Source: Gonapodya prolifera JEL478 (taxonomy: Eukaryota; Monoblepharomycota; Monoblepharidomycetes; Monoblepharidales; Gonapodyaceae). Taken from it: DNA of 64,000 bases. Made by a program: the position numbers and the translations under genes. Positions 1-11,791 of the stretch are shown one piece after another (positions within the stretch are counted from its first letter, which is position 1; every line of letters begins with the position of its first letter). The notes under the pieces were generated by a model, which was not told where the DNA came from, ran no database searches, and saw only the letters and a program-made list of their open reading frames with translations. Where the stretch lies: NCBI GenBank assembly GCA_001574975.1, contig KQ965763.1:51885-115884 (forward strand), written 5' to 3'.

Positions 1-1221
1 TTGTGCTTCAGAGTACTCGACACGAATTTTTTGGGTGAGGTGCCTGTCTTATCAATGTTGTAGTACCTAAACGCGACGATATCCTTGTGGCTCAACACCT
101 TTTCCGCATGCACAAAGAAAGACTCGGAGTGTACTCACTTCGTCGCCACCTTCCAAACATCAGATTTGTCGAAACCGGTTATGAAGTCGGTGATGATGGC
201 TTTGTTGTTTGGAGTCCAATTTGCACCGTACCAAACTACAACCGATGTGAACAAGAAGGCATCAGCGAGTTCCTAGCGGAAAGATGACGACGGACTCTTA
301 TTAATGTAAACATTGATCGGGTTTTCATCGACTTGCGACCCGGGGTGTATGCAACTTGAGGTGGAATGGCGGTCAGACCGTTTGAAGCGCGTATCCCATT
401 CGGGAGGAGGAGCAGTACTCCCGCGAACACACTGAAAACCGCGAAGGAAGGCTGGTGCAAAGAACCAACGGCCCATCGAAGCAGTTCGTTAATCGCGAGG
501 CGCAGGACGAACGACATCTGGGTGGTGAGAAGTCTTATATATTTGGGGAATGACCTTGCCAGGTAAATTGAAGGGATTTGGCGAAGAGAGTTTGTTCCTG
601 TTACCTTAACCCTCAGTGTCAAGTGTCAGTGTCAGTGTCACGCCCTCAGTGTCAGGTATTCGGTGGGACATAAAACGGAAGTTCGGAACCACAACGAAAC
701 AAGGACCAACAATAACTAAAGGTGCGCACAATGAAAATTATCTTAGGCGACAATCGGGTCCGCTCATCAACAATTGACTTCCCCAAGGATCCCCGTACAG
801 CTCTGGCGCCATGCTTGAAACCCCGACCAAGGAGTTGGTTGAGGTTTATTAGCTGATCTCCTTTTTCCTGGGGATTATTGGCCCGGAAAACATCATCCCC
901 TCTCTCGATTTTCATAGAATGCCTCAACTTTGTCCGATTATGTACATTAATATGCCGCAGATGCTTGATTTGAACTTGCAGCTCTAAATACAAACTATGC
1001 TCGGCGAAAAAGTCTTTGCAAAGAAAAATGATTTAGGGCCATGCATGACTGCTCGCATGGTAAGCTGCTTTCTTGAAGTAGCACCAGGGAGGGAACGTCC
1101 GGAGAAGGAAGACTTCACGTTTTTCTGGCCCGAATTGCTGGTGAGCTGTGTGGAATCAATCGGCGCGCGTTCCCAGTCCCAATGCCCCTTTCCAGTCGAT
1201 CGACTAACGTCGCCAGTCGGA

Positions 1222-1815
1222 TCAATAAACCGGTGCCCAACGAATCGCCAGCGACGCCACGCAGTGGACAAACTGAACCACGAGGGTGGAGATTCCAACC
1301 GCTTCAATCTGCCCCTTTTGGTTCGGCGCATACGAGAGTGGAACAACTTGGATTGTCACGCCGGCGTCTCCGGTGTCGACACTCATGTTTCCAAGGGCAA
1401 AAGCGAGGCATGCCAAGGTGGTGAGAAGAAGGAGAATGGAGCCAGCTGGGACCAGGATGCTGGAGGAATAGTTGCCGTTACATTTTGTTCCGAGTCACAG
1501 TGTTCTCCAACAAGGCAAATGGACCCACCTCGTCAGCGCTACGAGTTTCTTCTTCACGATAACGTATCCCATAACAAGGACATACAATGCAGTGCAGAAG
1601 GTCGCCACCCCAGAGAGTCCCATCACTGTTCGGAGAACGGATCTCGGTGCTTCGGATGCGTTCATGGCCACCACAGCCATGAAGCAGAGGACTGCAAGGT
1701 AGCAATACAGAAACGACGCGCTGAAGAGGGCGGTGAGGTATATAATGATCTGCGATCGCGAATTGACGGTAGAGAGTTGGTGAGGACGTCCCTTCGCGAT
1801 GCGAAAAGCATCGGG
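1222..1815 (-). CDS. Polytopic membrane protein, partial exon set, family unknown
   Basis: Two adjacent minus-strand exons read as hydrophobic protein. The upstream exon (about 1815 to 1530) runs through FPDAFRIAKGRP and RSQIIIYLTALFSASFLYCY into a second helix, ALYVLVMGYVIVKKKLVAL. It ends near a plausible splice donor. The downstream exon (about 1480 to 1222) has another helix around ILVPAGSILLLLTTLACLAF and a fourth segment near ISTLVVQFVHCVASLAI. Four membrane segments are therefore visible. More exons probably exist on both sides; a hydrophobic stretch at 360-540 (-) may belong to it. I do not recognise the family and cannot fix the start or stop. Conservation of several hydrophobic segments in compatible frames is the only support. 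Confidence 0.42.
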
Positions 1816-2173
1816 AAATAGAAGCCACCTTCACCGCAAGATACCGTTGCGGCTTCCTGTATCCCCTCAGCGCCGGTATTCCCTCGTCATCATCCATCAG
1901 GCCCTCAATTCGTTCCACGAAGGTTTGGAAGCCATTGTGGACTCCGAGCCGGCCTTGTCGGTCGCGGGGCTGACTGGTGAGCTCGACACTCTCCCCGCCC
2001 TGCAGAGAGGGAAAAGGCATCGCCCGAGTGGGGCTCGTTTGGCGATTGCTTGTTCGTGAAGTGGTGGCTGCAGAAACCCGAAGAATTTTTCACCATCGTA
2101 TTTTCTCCCTTTCCCGTGCTCCCAGTCGGCATCATGACTGAGCAGTGTATCGCTCGAATGGGAGCCTGAAATT

Positions 2174-3170
2174 ATGTTGAAGCTCATGGAGGCTCGCAAG
2201 GATGGGTACCGGCGAGCGATTGCAAAATTTTCTCAGGTGTGGGTGGACGCAGACAAGGTGGCAGACGACACCACACGTTATAAGGAGGCGGTGAAACGTG
2301 CCATCGGACACCCGTGGGGCAGTCTTCGCCGGGAGACTGACACGGTCAACGTCGCAACCTCGCGCAAGGTGTTGCGACAGCTGTTTGCCAGCTCGTTTGG
2401 GAGAGATCTGGCGCGACACTCGTATAGCACAGTACCGGCACAAAGGCTGTACGAGTGGGGTATCCCATTTGCAAAATATGCGGTCCAATTGCGTGCGTGT
2501 CGTCGGATCCTGTTCGAGCCCACGCTGAATCTGCTCTCAGGCTTCATCGTACCATCGCTGTCATCTTCGTCGTTGGTTTTGATATCGCGCGGCAATCATC
2601 TTCCCGCCAGCAGAAAAAACGTACTCTCTCTATTATGGTCGTATCCTCGTGGCAGCACATTCTAATCCGGTTGGTCGCATCCGATATGACAAGGGAAGAC
2701 GCAAAGTACTGCGAACGTGTGATGAAAGCGAACCACTTGCTCCAATGAGCGCTGGTGTCGATCGAGTCCAGAATCAAACAGGATTGGCTTGACAGAGAGA
2801 AGTAGGGCATGGTCGGTCATAAAGTACAGCTTGGTTGAAGGAGCTTTGCAACATCGGTTTGATTTGCACTTACCATTTTACGAAACATTTGTCCCACCTG
2901 GGCTTGATCACGTCCAGGAGGTGTTGGACTCCCTGCGGAACAGCGAGAGGACATTGAGAAACTCAAACGTTGAGTCCGTCTGCGCAGCTGTCGAGTGCAC
3001 CAACTTGGCACCGAAAGACGTGTGCACGGTGCCAGATGGCCATGTACTGTGACGCTCTGTGCCAAAAGGCACATTGGAAACGTCACAAGCCGCTGTGCAG
3101 AGAGGACTTTTGGAACGTAGAAGGTGGAATATTTGAACAGTCTACATAAGTTAACTACAAGTGTATTTAA
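2174..3170 (+). pseudogene. Decayed MYND zinc-finger family gene
   Basis: A true ATG at 2174 opens MLKLMEARKDGYRRAIAKF, followed by KVLRQLFASSFGRDLA and RRILFEPTLNLLSGFI. The frame then breaks (near 2540), and later family-like pieces appear in other frames. At about 2995-3105 the C-terminus is a recognisable MYND finger. CAAVEC lies in one frame, while CARCQMAMYCDALCQKAHW and the final HKPLC lie in the next, so a one-base frame change falls inside the finger near 3020. MYND fingers bind zinc and mediate protein interactions. Part of the same protein is found at 63.3 kb. Unrecognised introns could explain one break, but not the break within the finger. I call it a pseudogene or an assembly-damaged copy. 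Confidence 0.6.
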
Positions 3171-3245
3171 ATGTTTTTTTAAGCAAATTATGAAATCGTA
3201 ACTACATTTTTGAGAGAATGTTCACTGAATTTTAAACTCACAACC

Positions 3246-5976
3246 ATGGTGACCCATTACCTCCTTGAACTCCCCCCTCTTAGCCCCGCGTACTCTCCGA
3301 GCGCGTCGCTCCCCGAGATGGCGCTCTCCACTGCCAAATCTGTGTCGGGCGTCGCGTCAGCATCCGGCGATGTCGCAGTGGGCAACTCTGGCGAGCAGCA
3401 GCGATGGCCTCCGCTGGGGGGTCCGCCACGCGTTCCATCCATGCATCTGAGCCACAAGGGCTGGCTGCAGAAACTGGGCACGAACGGGAGGTGGCAGAGG
3501 CGGTACTTCGTGCTGGATGGGGTGCGGAAGAGATTCGAGTATGGATACGGGGCGCTGTTTGGACCGGAGGGGATCGGACGTGTGGCGTGGAGCGTCGGAG
3601 TGGGCGATATTGCGAGGGTGAGTGATGTGGTTTGGAAGTGACGGGATGTCTGATCGATGGTATTGATATTGTGTTGGGTAACGGCAGGCGAGCATTACAG
3701 ATGAACGAGAACGCACGTGGTGGAGGAAAGAGTGAGTGAAGAGCGGACTAGAGCGTTGAAGTAGCGATGAATATTGATCCGCGACGCGTCTACTCCCAAT
3801 AAATCGGGAAGAAGATGGCACGGTGGGTCGTGATCCATCCACAAGCCGTGTCCAGACACCCGAACTCATCCCCTTCTCTCCTCCTCACACGCCCAAATCC
3901 CACCCAGCATTCACCGTCCACCTCATCGACGACTCCTCCATCACGCTCGCCGCCCCAACACCGGTGCTCATGAACAATTGGATCTTCGCCATACGGGACG
4001 CGACCTACCCATGGGACTCCACGTCGCTTTCCTCTGGCTCCCGGGACCTTCTGTCGCCCACTTCGCCGCGGAGCTCCCTCCAATCATCTCACCCCATCAA
4101 CACTCTCTCGTTCTCGTCGTCCCAAAGGTCCCACTCGAATGAAATCCCGCGCACGGGGTCACAAACGAAATCCCTCGCGCACTCATCCACGGTGGCCGAC
4201 CTCGCGTCTCACTTCAAGTTCAATCGACACGACCCGCCCCCCGTTCAACCGCAACCGGCGCAACCACTCAAAATCGTCACATTCGCCAAATCCCCCGACC
4301 TCGAGAACCCGCCCTCCCCCAACCCGAAACACTCCCCTCCCAAACAACACCAGCCCTCACCCACAAAATCTGCCCTGGCGTCACCCACCAAAACCCACTC
4401 CCGCTCAGCAACGACCTCGTCCGTCGACGGCGAAGCCTCCTCCAAGCTCCCCTCGGGCGCGCGCCCCAGGCCTCAAGGCTCAGGCCCGTCGGACCCATCC
4501 TACGTACGCAAACGAAGATCCATGTCGGCCCCGCTCATGGAAGCAGCTGCTTCGGCTCTGCTCCCACCGCGTGTGGCGCCAGTGGTGGCGATGCAAAAGA
4601 AATCGCTCGACGAGACCGGGCGGACAGGCACGGACCAGTCTATTCTTGCGACGCCGGCGGCCAAGTTAGGTCCAGCTCCGGGAACGGGAGCAGCCACACC
4701 ACGCCACCGCCGCACATCGTCCATCACCTCCTTCGACTCGCTCAGTTCCTCCTCCCCTCCAGTCCAAACGTCCTCTGCCAACCCGCACCTCGACCCGCCT
4801 GACCAACTCATCCGGCTGCACTCGTCCACGGGCACGCTCCCCACAGGCGTCGATGGGTGGTCCACGCGAACGCCCTCGGTGCCGTCGCTCAACCCTCCTT
4901 CGCCTCCCTCACCGGGTGGGCCGCGCGCCCTCCCTTCTGCACGTCCAGGGTCGTACAACGGGGCGCCGGCTGCCGAGCACATCTCGTGGCCCAATTCCTC
5001 CCCCGCCGATGCCTACCCCCACACCGGTCACGACGGGCCGGAAGCCGAAGCCGAATCGACATCCACGACGACCTCGGCACGCACGGGCGACACGACGGCC
5101 ACGAACTCGTCCCGGTCGGGGTCGTCGCACACGTCGGGGCAAACTTCACAGACGGCGTCCACGGCACCCGTGCCGGGGCCGGACCGCATACCCAGGCGAA
5201 TGGAACCATTCTCATCATCAGCAACACCTGTGGCTCCACCGGTTCTCTCGGCGGCCCCAGCACCGCCACCACGGACACTTCCAAGGACCAAGACGCCGCC
5301 TGTTCAAAGAAGTGGACTTCGGATTAACACGGGTGTGCCTGCTCCAACCCCTGCTGTTACTCCACCAGCCAAGCCTGCGGCCCATCTTGCTCCCTCCCAG
5401 AACCCTCGCCCCCGCTCCCGTTCCCCTTCCATGCTCTCACTCTCCTCCTCCGCTTTAGACGCTCCCACCCCCCTTTCAGCAATCCTTGCACTCGCACCCT
5501 CCCTCACCTCACTCCTTCCTGTGCTCCTCTCATCCTACCCACCCTCGGCCCCGCTCGTGCACACCCTGTACAACATCTCAACCGAAATCGCGTCCCACGC
5601 CGCATCGCTCGGGCGTGACCCAAACAGCACGTGGGGCCTTGCAGAGTCTGCGGGGGGTGCGCGGTGCAGAGCGCGAAGACGCGCGGCCGGGGAGCTGAGC
5701 GAGGCGGTGTGGGACCTTCAGAGGGCTTTGACCGATACGGACGGGGACGGGGCAGAAGGTGGTAGTGGTGATGAAGATACCGCGGACGTGTGGGGCGATA
5801 AGATGGAAGACGCCGTGGAGGTCGTGGAGCTGAAAGTTGGGCAGTTGCGGGAGGCGTACAAGTGCGCCGTCGCGGCGGTTGGAGCTGGGGCAGGGGCAGG
5901 AGTGCAAGGGGGTGTTGGCGGGATGGCCAGAGCGAGAGGGCGGACCGGGTCGTCTGGGTGGGGTGAGGTTGTGTGA
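3246..5976 (+). CDS. PH-domain protein with long Ser/Pro-rich tail
   Basis: Three exons (3246-3617, 3688-3731, 3846-5976) give 848 residues in frame. The PH domain starts at about residue 64 with HKGWLQKLGTNGRWQRRYFVL. It passes through the 44-nt middle exon and ends with the typical last strand and helix, FTVHLIDD...APTPVLMNNWIFAIRDA. PH domains bind phosphoinositides or proteins at membranes. The remaining roughly 650 residues are Ser/Pro/Thr-rich and probably disordered, with many basophilic kinase-like sites, followed by a short helical C-terminus. The ATG at 3246 is the first in frame. The stop is TGA, which shows that TGA is used as a normal stop here. The partner and pathway are unknown; a signalling or cortical scaffold is an inference. 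Confidence 0.8.
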
Positions 5977-6906
5977 TAGTCGGAAAGGTTCCGACGTCGG
6001 AGGATGAATGTGATTGATGAGACCTGTGTCTTGAGGGATGTTGGACATGGGGCGTCTTGCCAAATGGCACATCGGAAGTCAAAGTTCGGACATTGATGTG
6101 ACTTTGTGCGCACGCGTCAGTGATGGCTGACGCACCCGGACGCTTGGTGTTGATCAGCGGAAAACTGCAAGGATAATTTTGAACTCACGTATGCACGACC
6201 CACGATTTCACATCACATTTTTTCACACCATTTTTAGTTACCCACTACAGTTACATCTTTTTTCATTATCAACCCACACGCAGTGCTTTAGTCTTTTCAT
6301 TTTCACTTCACCCTCCACGCTAACGATTCATCACTTTTTAATTGGATGTGTTATTTAGTAATGGATTTTTTGTTCCAGAGTCCTATCTGTGTAAGCAGTT
6401 TTGGTAACAAACTAGAGATGCATTTCTCAAAAGCGGCTTCGCGGTCGCGAACACCCATCCAGAGATTACAGCCACAACAAATAGCGACTCTAGAGCTAAG
6501 AGAGATTTACCAGCGTACAATACCGTGGCGATGATTGGAATGGGTTTTCATTCTTATTACCGAAAAGAAAACAACTGTACGTATACATCACAATTTATCA
6601 CAAATCTAAGGTTTATAATCCAGAATTTGCGTAGCATTTCGAAATTTCTACGATGAGAAGTATCTCCTCCAATTCGCTGACACCGCCCACCAGTGTCCCG
6701 TCGCCACCCTCACGTAAGCCTCCATCGCCTCTGCCGCTGTGTACGGACGATTCCAGTGGGAGGGATCTATCCGCGCTGGTCTGGGGTCCACAGACTCGAG
6801 CGCAAGATGAATCTGGAGCAGTCCCAGTCACGAACCTATCCAATCAAGAGATAGATCATAATTCTCTGCAAAAAGTCTTCATTGACATTAAGACTAACTT
6901 CTAGTA
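5977..6906. other. Intergenic region, no gene seen
   Basis: This stretch lies between the convergent PH-domain and F-box genes. It is more AT-rich than its neighbours from 6170 to 6350. The open frames are short and lack domain signal. I see nothing functional beyond likely 3' UTRs. Confidence 0.5.
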
Positions 6907-8223
6907 CTAATCAACTTCGGGCATAATTCTAACAGGCACATCTCGAGGTTGACAATCCCTGTTCAATTCAATGAGGAAATCACGAAGATAACTCTTGACC
7001 GTTCCATTCCCAACCCGACTATCCGAGGGAGGCATCTGCAAGGTAGCCCTTTTGGCACCGCTCGCAGTGATGAGAGAGGCCCAATGATCCGCATAAAGGA
7101 CGAGATTTGACCACCTCCGTTCCTCCCTTGTGTACCTCGGGTGAACCCCGACGAGTTGAAGTTCTTCCAAGTTTTGGAAAACACCGGCGACGTGTTCTCC
7201 TATCCCGCGAAGCATCAACAACGCATGTGGAGTACTCTCCCACTCCACATGCGGAGGGAACGACAAACACAGTGTTGTTATCCCCCTGATAACGTAAGCA
7301 GAGTCCAGTTTGTCCAAAAACATCCTAGCGTCCAATTCCACAGTCTTGACTTCTCGTGAGCCTCTGATGAGCACCTCAAGGCCCCTTTGTGGAACCTTTT
7401 GGGAGTGAGAACTACTATAAATGTCGGTCAGCACAACCTTTTTGGCTCCCGGGCTACCGGGAGCAAATAAAAAAGCCATTTTGGACATGACTTCCACCCA
7501 TTCGTCATTGATGAGAAGTCCGTCGCCGGACCGAAGCTCCAAAGTACGCAATGATTGAAAAGTCCGCTTCGAAGGATCCACATTTAATGCCGCGCCTAAT
7601 TGTGGTGAATCTGATTTGCTCATAAAAAGTAGTTCCAAAACAGACACTTGCTCCACCGGAATATTTGCAACGCCAGCCATGGGCGACGGTGCAGCCGGTG
7701 CCAGCAATACCGGAACAAGAAAATTGACTGTTGTCGCCCATTTGAAAGGTCCGACGAAGCCCGTTGTTCTCCTCATGAGAAATGCGGCGACTGCGAGTTG
7801 CGCGGTGGCTTCAGGGGTTTTAATCCACTTTGTTCGAAAAGAGCGATATCCCGCCGGCTCCAATCGAGCTGGTGCTACCAGTGACGCCAGAAAACTGGCG
7901 TTGAGCGATGCCAGATCGCTGTCTGTAACGACAAAAGAGACAGTCGCGGCTATGTGTCTAACCACACCACCTTCCGCGCTGATAGGAGGCACTCGAACAG
8001 TCTCAAATCGGTCCAACCAGACGGTGCTGTTTCGTTCAATCTCGCCACTGCCGGACGGCATCACCGCGATGTCCGCAAGAAACCAGGGGCGGCCTTGTTC
8101 AGCGGTCAAGGTTCTCGATAGGCTGAGAAATCGCCGCGAAGTCCGGGAGACCACGTTGAAAACGTGGTGAGGAGGTAGCCGGGCAACGATTTCCGTAATG
8201 AGCTCGTCGGGGAGGGTGTCCAT
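6907..8223 (-). CDS. F-box protein
   Basis: Single-exon gene of 438 residues. The open frame extends upstream to 8271 but without an ATG there; the first ATG (8223) opens MDTLPDELITEIVARLPPHH, a canonical F-box (residues 1-45). F-box proteins link substrates to SCF ubiquitin ligases through Skp1. The rest, with repeated strand-helix texture and segments such as VKTVELDARMF and LQNLEELQLVGVHP, resembles the degenerate leucine-rich region common in fungal F-box proteins. The substrate is unknown. The gene ends TAG and converges on the PH-domain gene. Confidence 0.8.
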   Translation of the reverse strand: MDTLPDELITEIVARLPPHHVFNVVSRTSRRFLSLSRTLTAEQGRPWFLADIAVMPSGSGEIERNSTVWLDRFETVRVPPISAEGGVVRHIAATVSFVVTDSDLASLNASFLASLVAPARLEPAGYRSFRTKWIKTPEATAQLAVAAFLMRRTTGFVGPFKWATTVNFLVPVLLAPAAPSPMAGVANIPVEQVSVLELLFMSKSDSPQLGAALNVDPSKRTFQSLRTLELRSGDGLLINDEWVEVMSKMAFLFAPGSPGAKKVVLTDIYSSSHSQKVPQRGLEVLIRGSREVKTVELDARMFLDKLDSAYVIRGITTLCLSFPPHVEWESTPHALLMLRGIGEHVAGVFQNLEELQLVGVHPRYTREERRWSNLVLYADHWASLITASGAKRATLQMPPSDSRVGNGTVKSYLRDFLIELNRDCQPRDVPVRIMPEVD

Positions 8224-8480
8224 GATGTGGATTGGGTCGACCACGTGGTGGACCGGATTGTTCTGGCACAACGATTGATGCGGGGATGGAAACGTTGCAG
8301 TGACTACATGGACTTTAAGGGAGCTTCGAAGAGACTTCGCGAACCTGATTCACTCCTGCAGAGGGTCGATTATGCTGGGCGAGAGTTGGTTTCGCAAGTA
8401 ATGACCGGTCCCCAGTCGGGATCAACCGACTCAAGTAGCAGCTTTTTTCGTATCTGAATACCATCCCATATCTTCTAAAT

Positions 8481-9942
8481 TTAAAACAACTTTACTTCGC
8501 TCTCCATTTCCTCCCCGACCAACGCTTGCACCACATTCTTTACGGCCACTGTCTGGGCATCGGCGAGTGCATCCGAAGAGTCGCCTCCGATGTGGGGTAG
8601 TAAAGTTATCTGTGGGAATTGGAACAGTTCGCTGTCGGTGGGTAAAGGCTCGGGGGTCTGTGTGTCATTTGAGGGCGAATGCAGACACGTTTTCATAAAC
8701 AAGATGTCACAGGAACATTGAAGAACAGCAATGGGCTTACCATGACGTCTAGTCCTGCGGCTGTATTCCGAAAGAAAGGTTTTGAGTTAAATGTGAACGT
8801 AGGCTGTCTCTCTCCTGCTCGTGTTGAAGAGAAAATATACCTGCCGGTTTACCCTCCTTCAAACTCCTCACCAAATCATCCTGCACAATGACCGCCCCTC
8901 TGGAAACATTAACAAGCACCGCAGTGGGCTTGAGCAGTTGAAGCCGTCTGTAATCAATGAGGTGTTGCGTGGACGTGTTGAGGTCGACCGCGATGACGAC
9001 GACGTCAGACTGGGGCAGCATGTCGTCCAAGGTTGGGCAGAATATGCAGAATCCGGCGCCGTGGAGGCCGTTCAGCTTTGTTTCGGATTCGAGCTTCTGT
9101 GAGCGACTACAGCCAAACATGTCATGTCCCATCATTCAAAAGTGAGCACAAATACAATCACAAAACAGGAATAACCGGCTCACCTGTGATACAGAATCCG
9201 GCCCAAACCGAACCCAGACAGCCTCTTCGCGACACCGAACCCTACGTTTCCAAACCCGACAACGCCAATCGTCTTGTTCAGCAACGTCGCCGAGCCGAAG
9301 AATGTCAGGTCTCCGTTCCAATCTTTCCAGTTTCCGCTGTTAAGAGCCCGTTGAGCGAGCGATACTCGCCGAGTAGCCGCCAGCGTCAAGAAGACGCCGA
9401 TTTCGGCAGTGGCGTCGGCGATATTGGACGTTCCCGCGTTGCCGAGGCGGATGCTGTGTTCTTTGAGATATGGTAGGTCCAGGTAGTTGTAGCCTGGTGC
9501 CGATGCGTCGTTCAAATATCTGGCCGAGCGATGGCGAGGTTCGATAGCCCTGAAAACGAACCGATACTATCGACTCCAACGACCCGCAACGAACTCCCGG
9601 CGGATTTTATGACATCCTGCACAAAGTGTGCTTGCGGCCATAGCGAAATGACAGCGTCAACACCCTTGGCTTTCTGTTTTCGTCGCCGAAAACGAGTTTC
9701 AACACCTTGGGCCATCGATTGGGATCCAGGGCGCAAAGCTCACCTCTATCAAGACATCTCTACTCCACGGCTCCGGTCCAGGCGCGCGAATGACCTCGAT
9801 CCTGCCACGAATCGAGTCGCTGTGAGTGAATGCGGGCCGCAGCGAGAAGACGTCAATGCGCAGCTCACGAGGGATGTTTGGCGAAGATGGCCGCGGCGGT
9901 GTCGAAGAGGATTCCCGTGACAAGGATTCTGGCGCGGGACAT
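8481..9942 (-). CDS. GRHPR: Glyoxylate/hydroxypyruvate reductase (GRHPR type)
   Basis: Seven exons (9942-9869, 9819-9744, 9664-9568, 9493-9184, 9106-8841, 8760-8741, 8657-8481) sum to 1020 nt, 339 residues. The Rossmann motif is IGVVGFGNVGFGVAKRL (GxGxxG). The residue after the second strand is not acidic (RILYHSR), which in this family favours NADPH. Catalytic residues are visible: Arg in VNVSRGAVI, Glu in GLDVMTPEPLP, His in LLPHIGG. The GLDV-PEPLP-PHIG spacing matches GRHPR, which reduces glyoxylate and hydroxypyruvate, rather than phosphoglycerate dehydrogenase. Exon 6 is only 20 nt. No C-terminal peroxisomal SKL is present (ends KLF). The start is the first ATG, in MSRARILVTG. The LIM gene ends about 150 bp upstream, on the same strand. 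Confidence 0.88.
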
Positions 9943-10096
9943 TGGGGAGATGGGTTGGGTGATTGGAATCAGTGGTACGGTCGTTTTCAGGGTTGAGGGT
10001 CGGTGCTCTGGTTAGCCCTCGTAAGGACGGCAGGTGAGGACGGTCCGCCTGATGCATGCATACGATGGCATCTACACGACTACAAGTGCTAATATT

Positions 10097-11791
10097 CTAT
10101 CCATACAGTTTGATATAGCATATCGGGCAATACGCCTTCCCGCCCTTCTCCCGCATGGTCGTCAACTGGGTCGCCAAACTCTTTTGGCAGAACCTGTTGC
10201 CAAGAAAAAGAACCACGTCAGTCTTCACCCTTCAAACGCCCTAAAGTCGCGCGTCCTCTCCAAGCCTCGACTCACCCGCAAGCCAAATGTTCCGCGTGCC
10301 ACCGTTTCCCGAGCGTCTGGATGCACCGCCCGACGATGGGTTTAGAGCACCCCGGGCATATCGCGTCGCGTTTCTCGTTGTAGTGTTGCTCTCAGTAAGG
10401 GAAGTCGTCGAATTCGAAGAATTGGCCCGCGGCGAAGGGATGACGACATTCCTGAAGATTGTTGTCGGAACCCGTGCAGTATTGTGTCATGGGAAGATCG
10501 GCGTCCAGTTGAATTCAACTCATCTCGTCAATACACAGAAGAGAAAGCACTCTCACCGTGCACACAAAGCACTCCGCGTGCCACGAAGCGTCGATTGCCC
10601 CCACATACTCCCCAATGATCTCCTTTGCGCAACTCCTGCATTTCTGTGCGAACAACCCGCCGTAACACGAAATACAATAAGCTTTCCCGTCCTTTTCCAT
10701 AAACGTGACCGGTTTGTCGCCCGAAGACGCTGTGGGTGCCGAGGTGGAGGGGGGTTTCAGGGATGTTGGGGCGCCGTCGTTGGGAGTTTGTAGGGCAAAG
10801 GCAAGACCGCATTGACAGCAGAAGAAGTGCTCGCGGTGCCAGATTTTGTCGAGGGCGCGGATGCATTCCTGTCGTCGGTCGTTGGCGTGTTAGCCCAGGC
10901 CAACCACAGCTCGTTTCTCGTCACCTCTCACATTCCAGGCGAAGGTCTACTGCTTCGTGGGGCAGTGGCCACTCACCTCCGGAGGACACACTCGCTGCGC
11001 TCCTGTCCTCGGTCAGCGCCTAGCGGCGCTTAGGCCTCCGTCGCTCGACCCTCCCCCACCAGCACCAACTCACATCCACAACCGCCTCCCCACAAAACCC
11101 ACACCTGGGGCTAAACAGCACGTGAAAGCATGCCTCGCAGTACGGATGCCCTTCCTTTTCCATGAACAACCTCCCCGTGAGGTTTTTGCCGCACTCTGAC
11201 CGTCCACAGATGAAATGCTTTGGGTGGTAGAATTCGGTACCGGCCTTGGTGTACGAGGTGTTGCACTGTTGGCTGCACGTAGCGCAGATTTTTTGGCCGA
11301 GGGCGGCGAGTTGCTGTGCGCCGTTTGTGGACCCGGCGGCGAACGGACCGGCAGGTGCGCCGCCGGGTCGCGATAAGCTGTTTGGTACCGATCCTGACGC
11401 TCTCATTGTCCCCATCGCAGAACCCGCAAAGCTCCCACTCCCTTGATATCCACTTCCACCTCCCCCATTCGCCAGCGGTCTCGGCTGCGCCTGCGCATGT
11501 GCGGGTACGCCAGTCGGGTTCTCGGGAAGCGCCGGCAAGTTCATATGCATCTCCGAGGGGCCTTTGGACGGGGGCGGGGGGGAAAAGGACGCGGGGACGT
11601 TCCCCGAGACGCTCTGAATAGCAGAAGGATTGGGAGGGGAAGATGAGGGTGACGATTCATCGCCTGCGGCTTGGACTGCGAGTTGGGCGAGGAGGTTGTC
11701 TGGATTGGGAATGGGGATCGCTGGTGGTCAGCGGTGTTGGGAATGGGGGCAATCGATGCGCACCGAGATCGTCGAGTGTTCGCTTGGCCAT
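10097..11791 (-). CDS. Paxillin-like protein with LD-type N-terminus and four LIM domains, one in-frame TGA
   Basis: Five exons (11791-11764, 11720-11074, 10868-10557, 10451-10276, 10193-10097) total 1260 nt in one frame. The N-terminus carries LD-motif-like segments (RTLDDL, DNLLAQLAVQ), then a Pro/Ser/Gly-rich linker. Four consecutive LIM zinc modules follow: KICATCSQQ..., CGFCGEAVV..., CRSCAKEII... and CPGCSKPIV.... The last ends YCPICYIKLYG. This is paxillin architecture: adhesion or actin-cortex scaffolding, or cell-polarity scaffolding in fungi (Pxl1). In LIM3, codon 10394-10392 is TGA, where the family has the Cys of PYCEQHY; everything on both sides is intact. Intron 2 (205 nt) holds a GC-rich repeat. 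If the TGA is real, the protein stops within LIM3. Confidence 0.82.
11007..11040 (-). repeat. Intron-resident GC-rich repeat, copy A (LIM gene intron 2)
   Basis: Read on the host sense strand it begins GGAGGCCTAAGCGC and ends GCGCTGACCGAGG, an imperfect hairpin. It lies wholly within the 205-nt second intron of the LIM gene, which is larger than that gene's other introns. The same motif occurs in two LEKR1-like introns and one GH5 intron, always sense-oriented. Confidence 0.75.

Noticed and set aside
4500-5300. Several long minus- and alternate-frame open frames over the PH-domain gene
   Set aside because: They are shadows of a GC-rich, low-complexity coding exon; the plus-strand frame has the PH domain and continuous 710 codons.
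9943-10096. Possible SECIS element downstream of the LIM gene to explain the TGA
   Set aside because: Short TGA and AA words are present, but spacing and pairing do not form the required quartet stem-loop. The space before the next gene is only about 150 bp.
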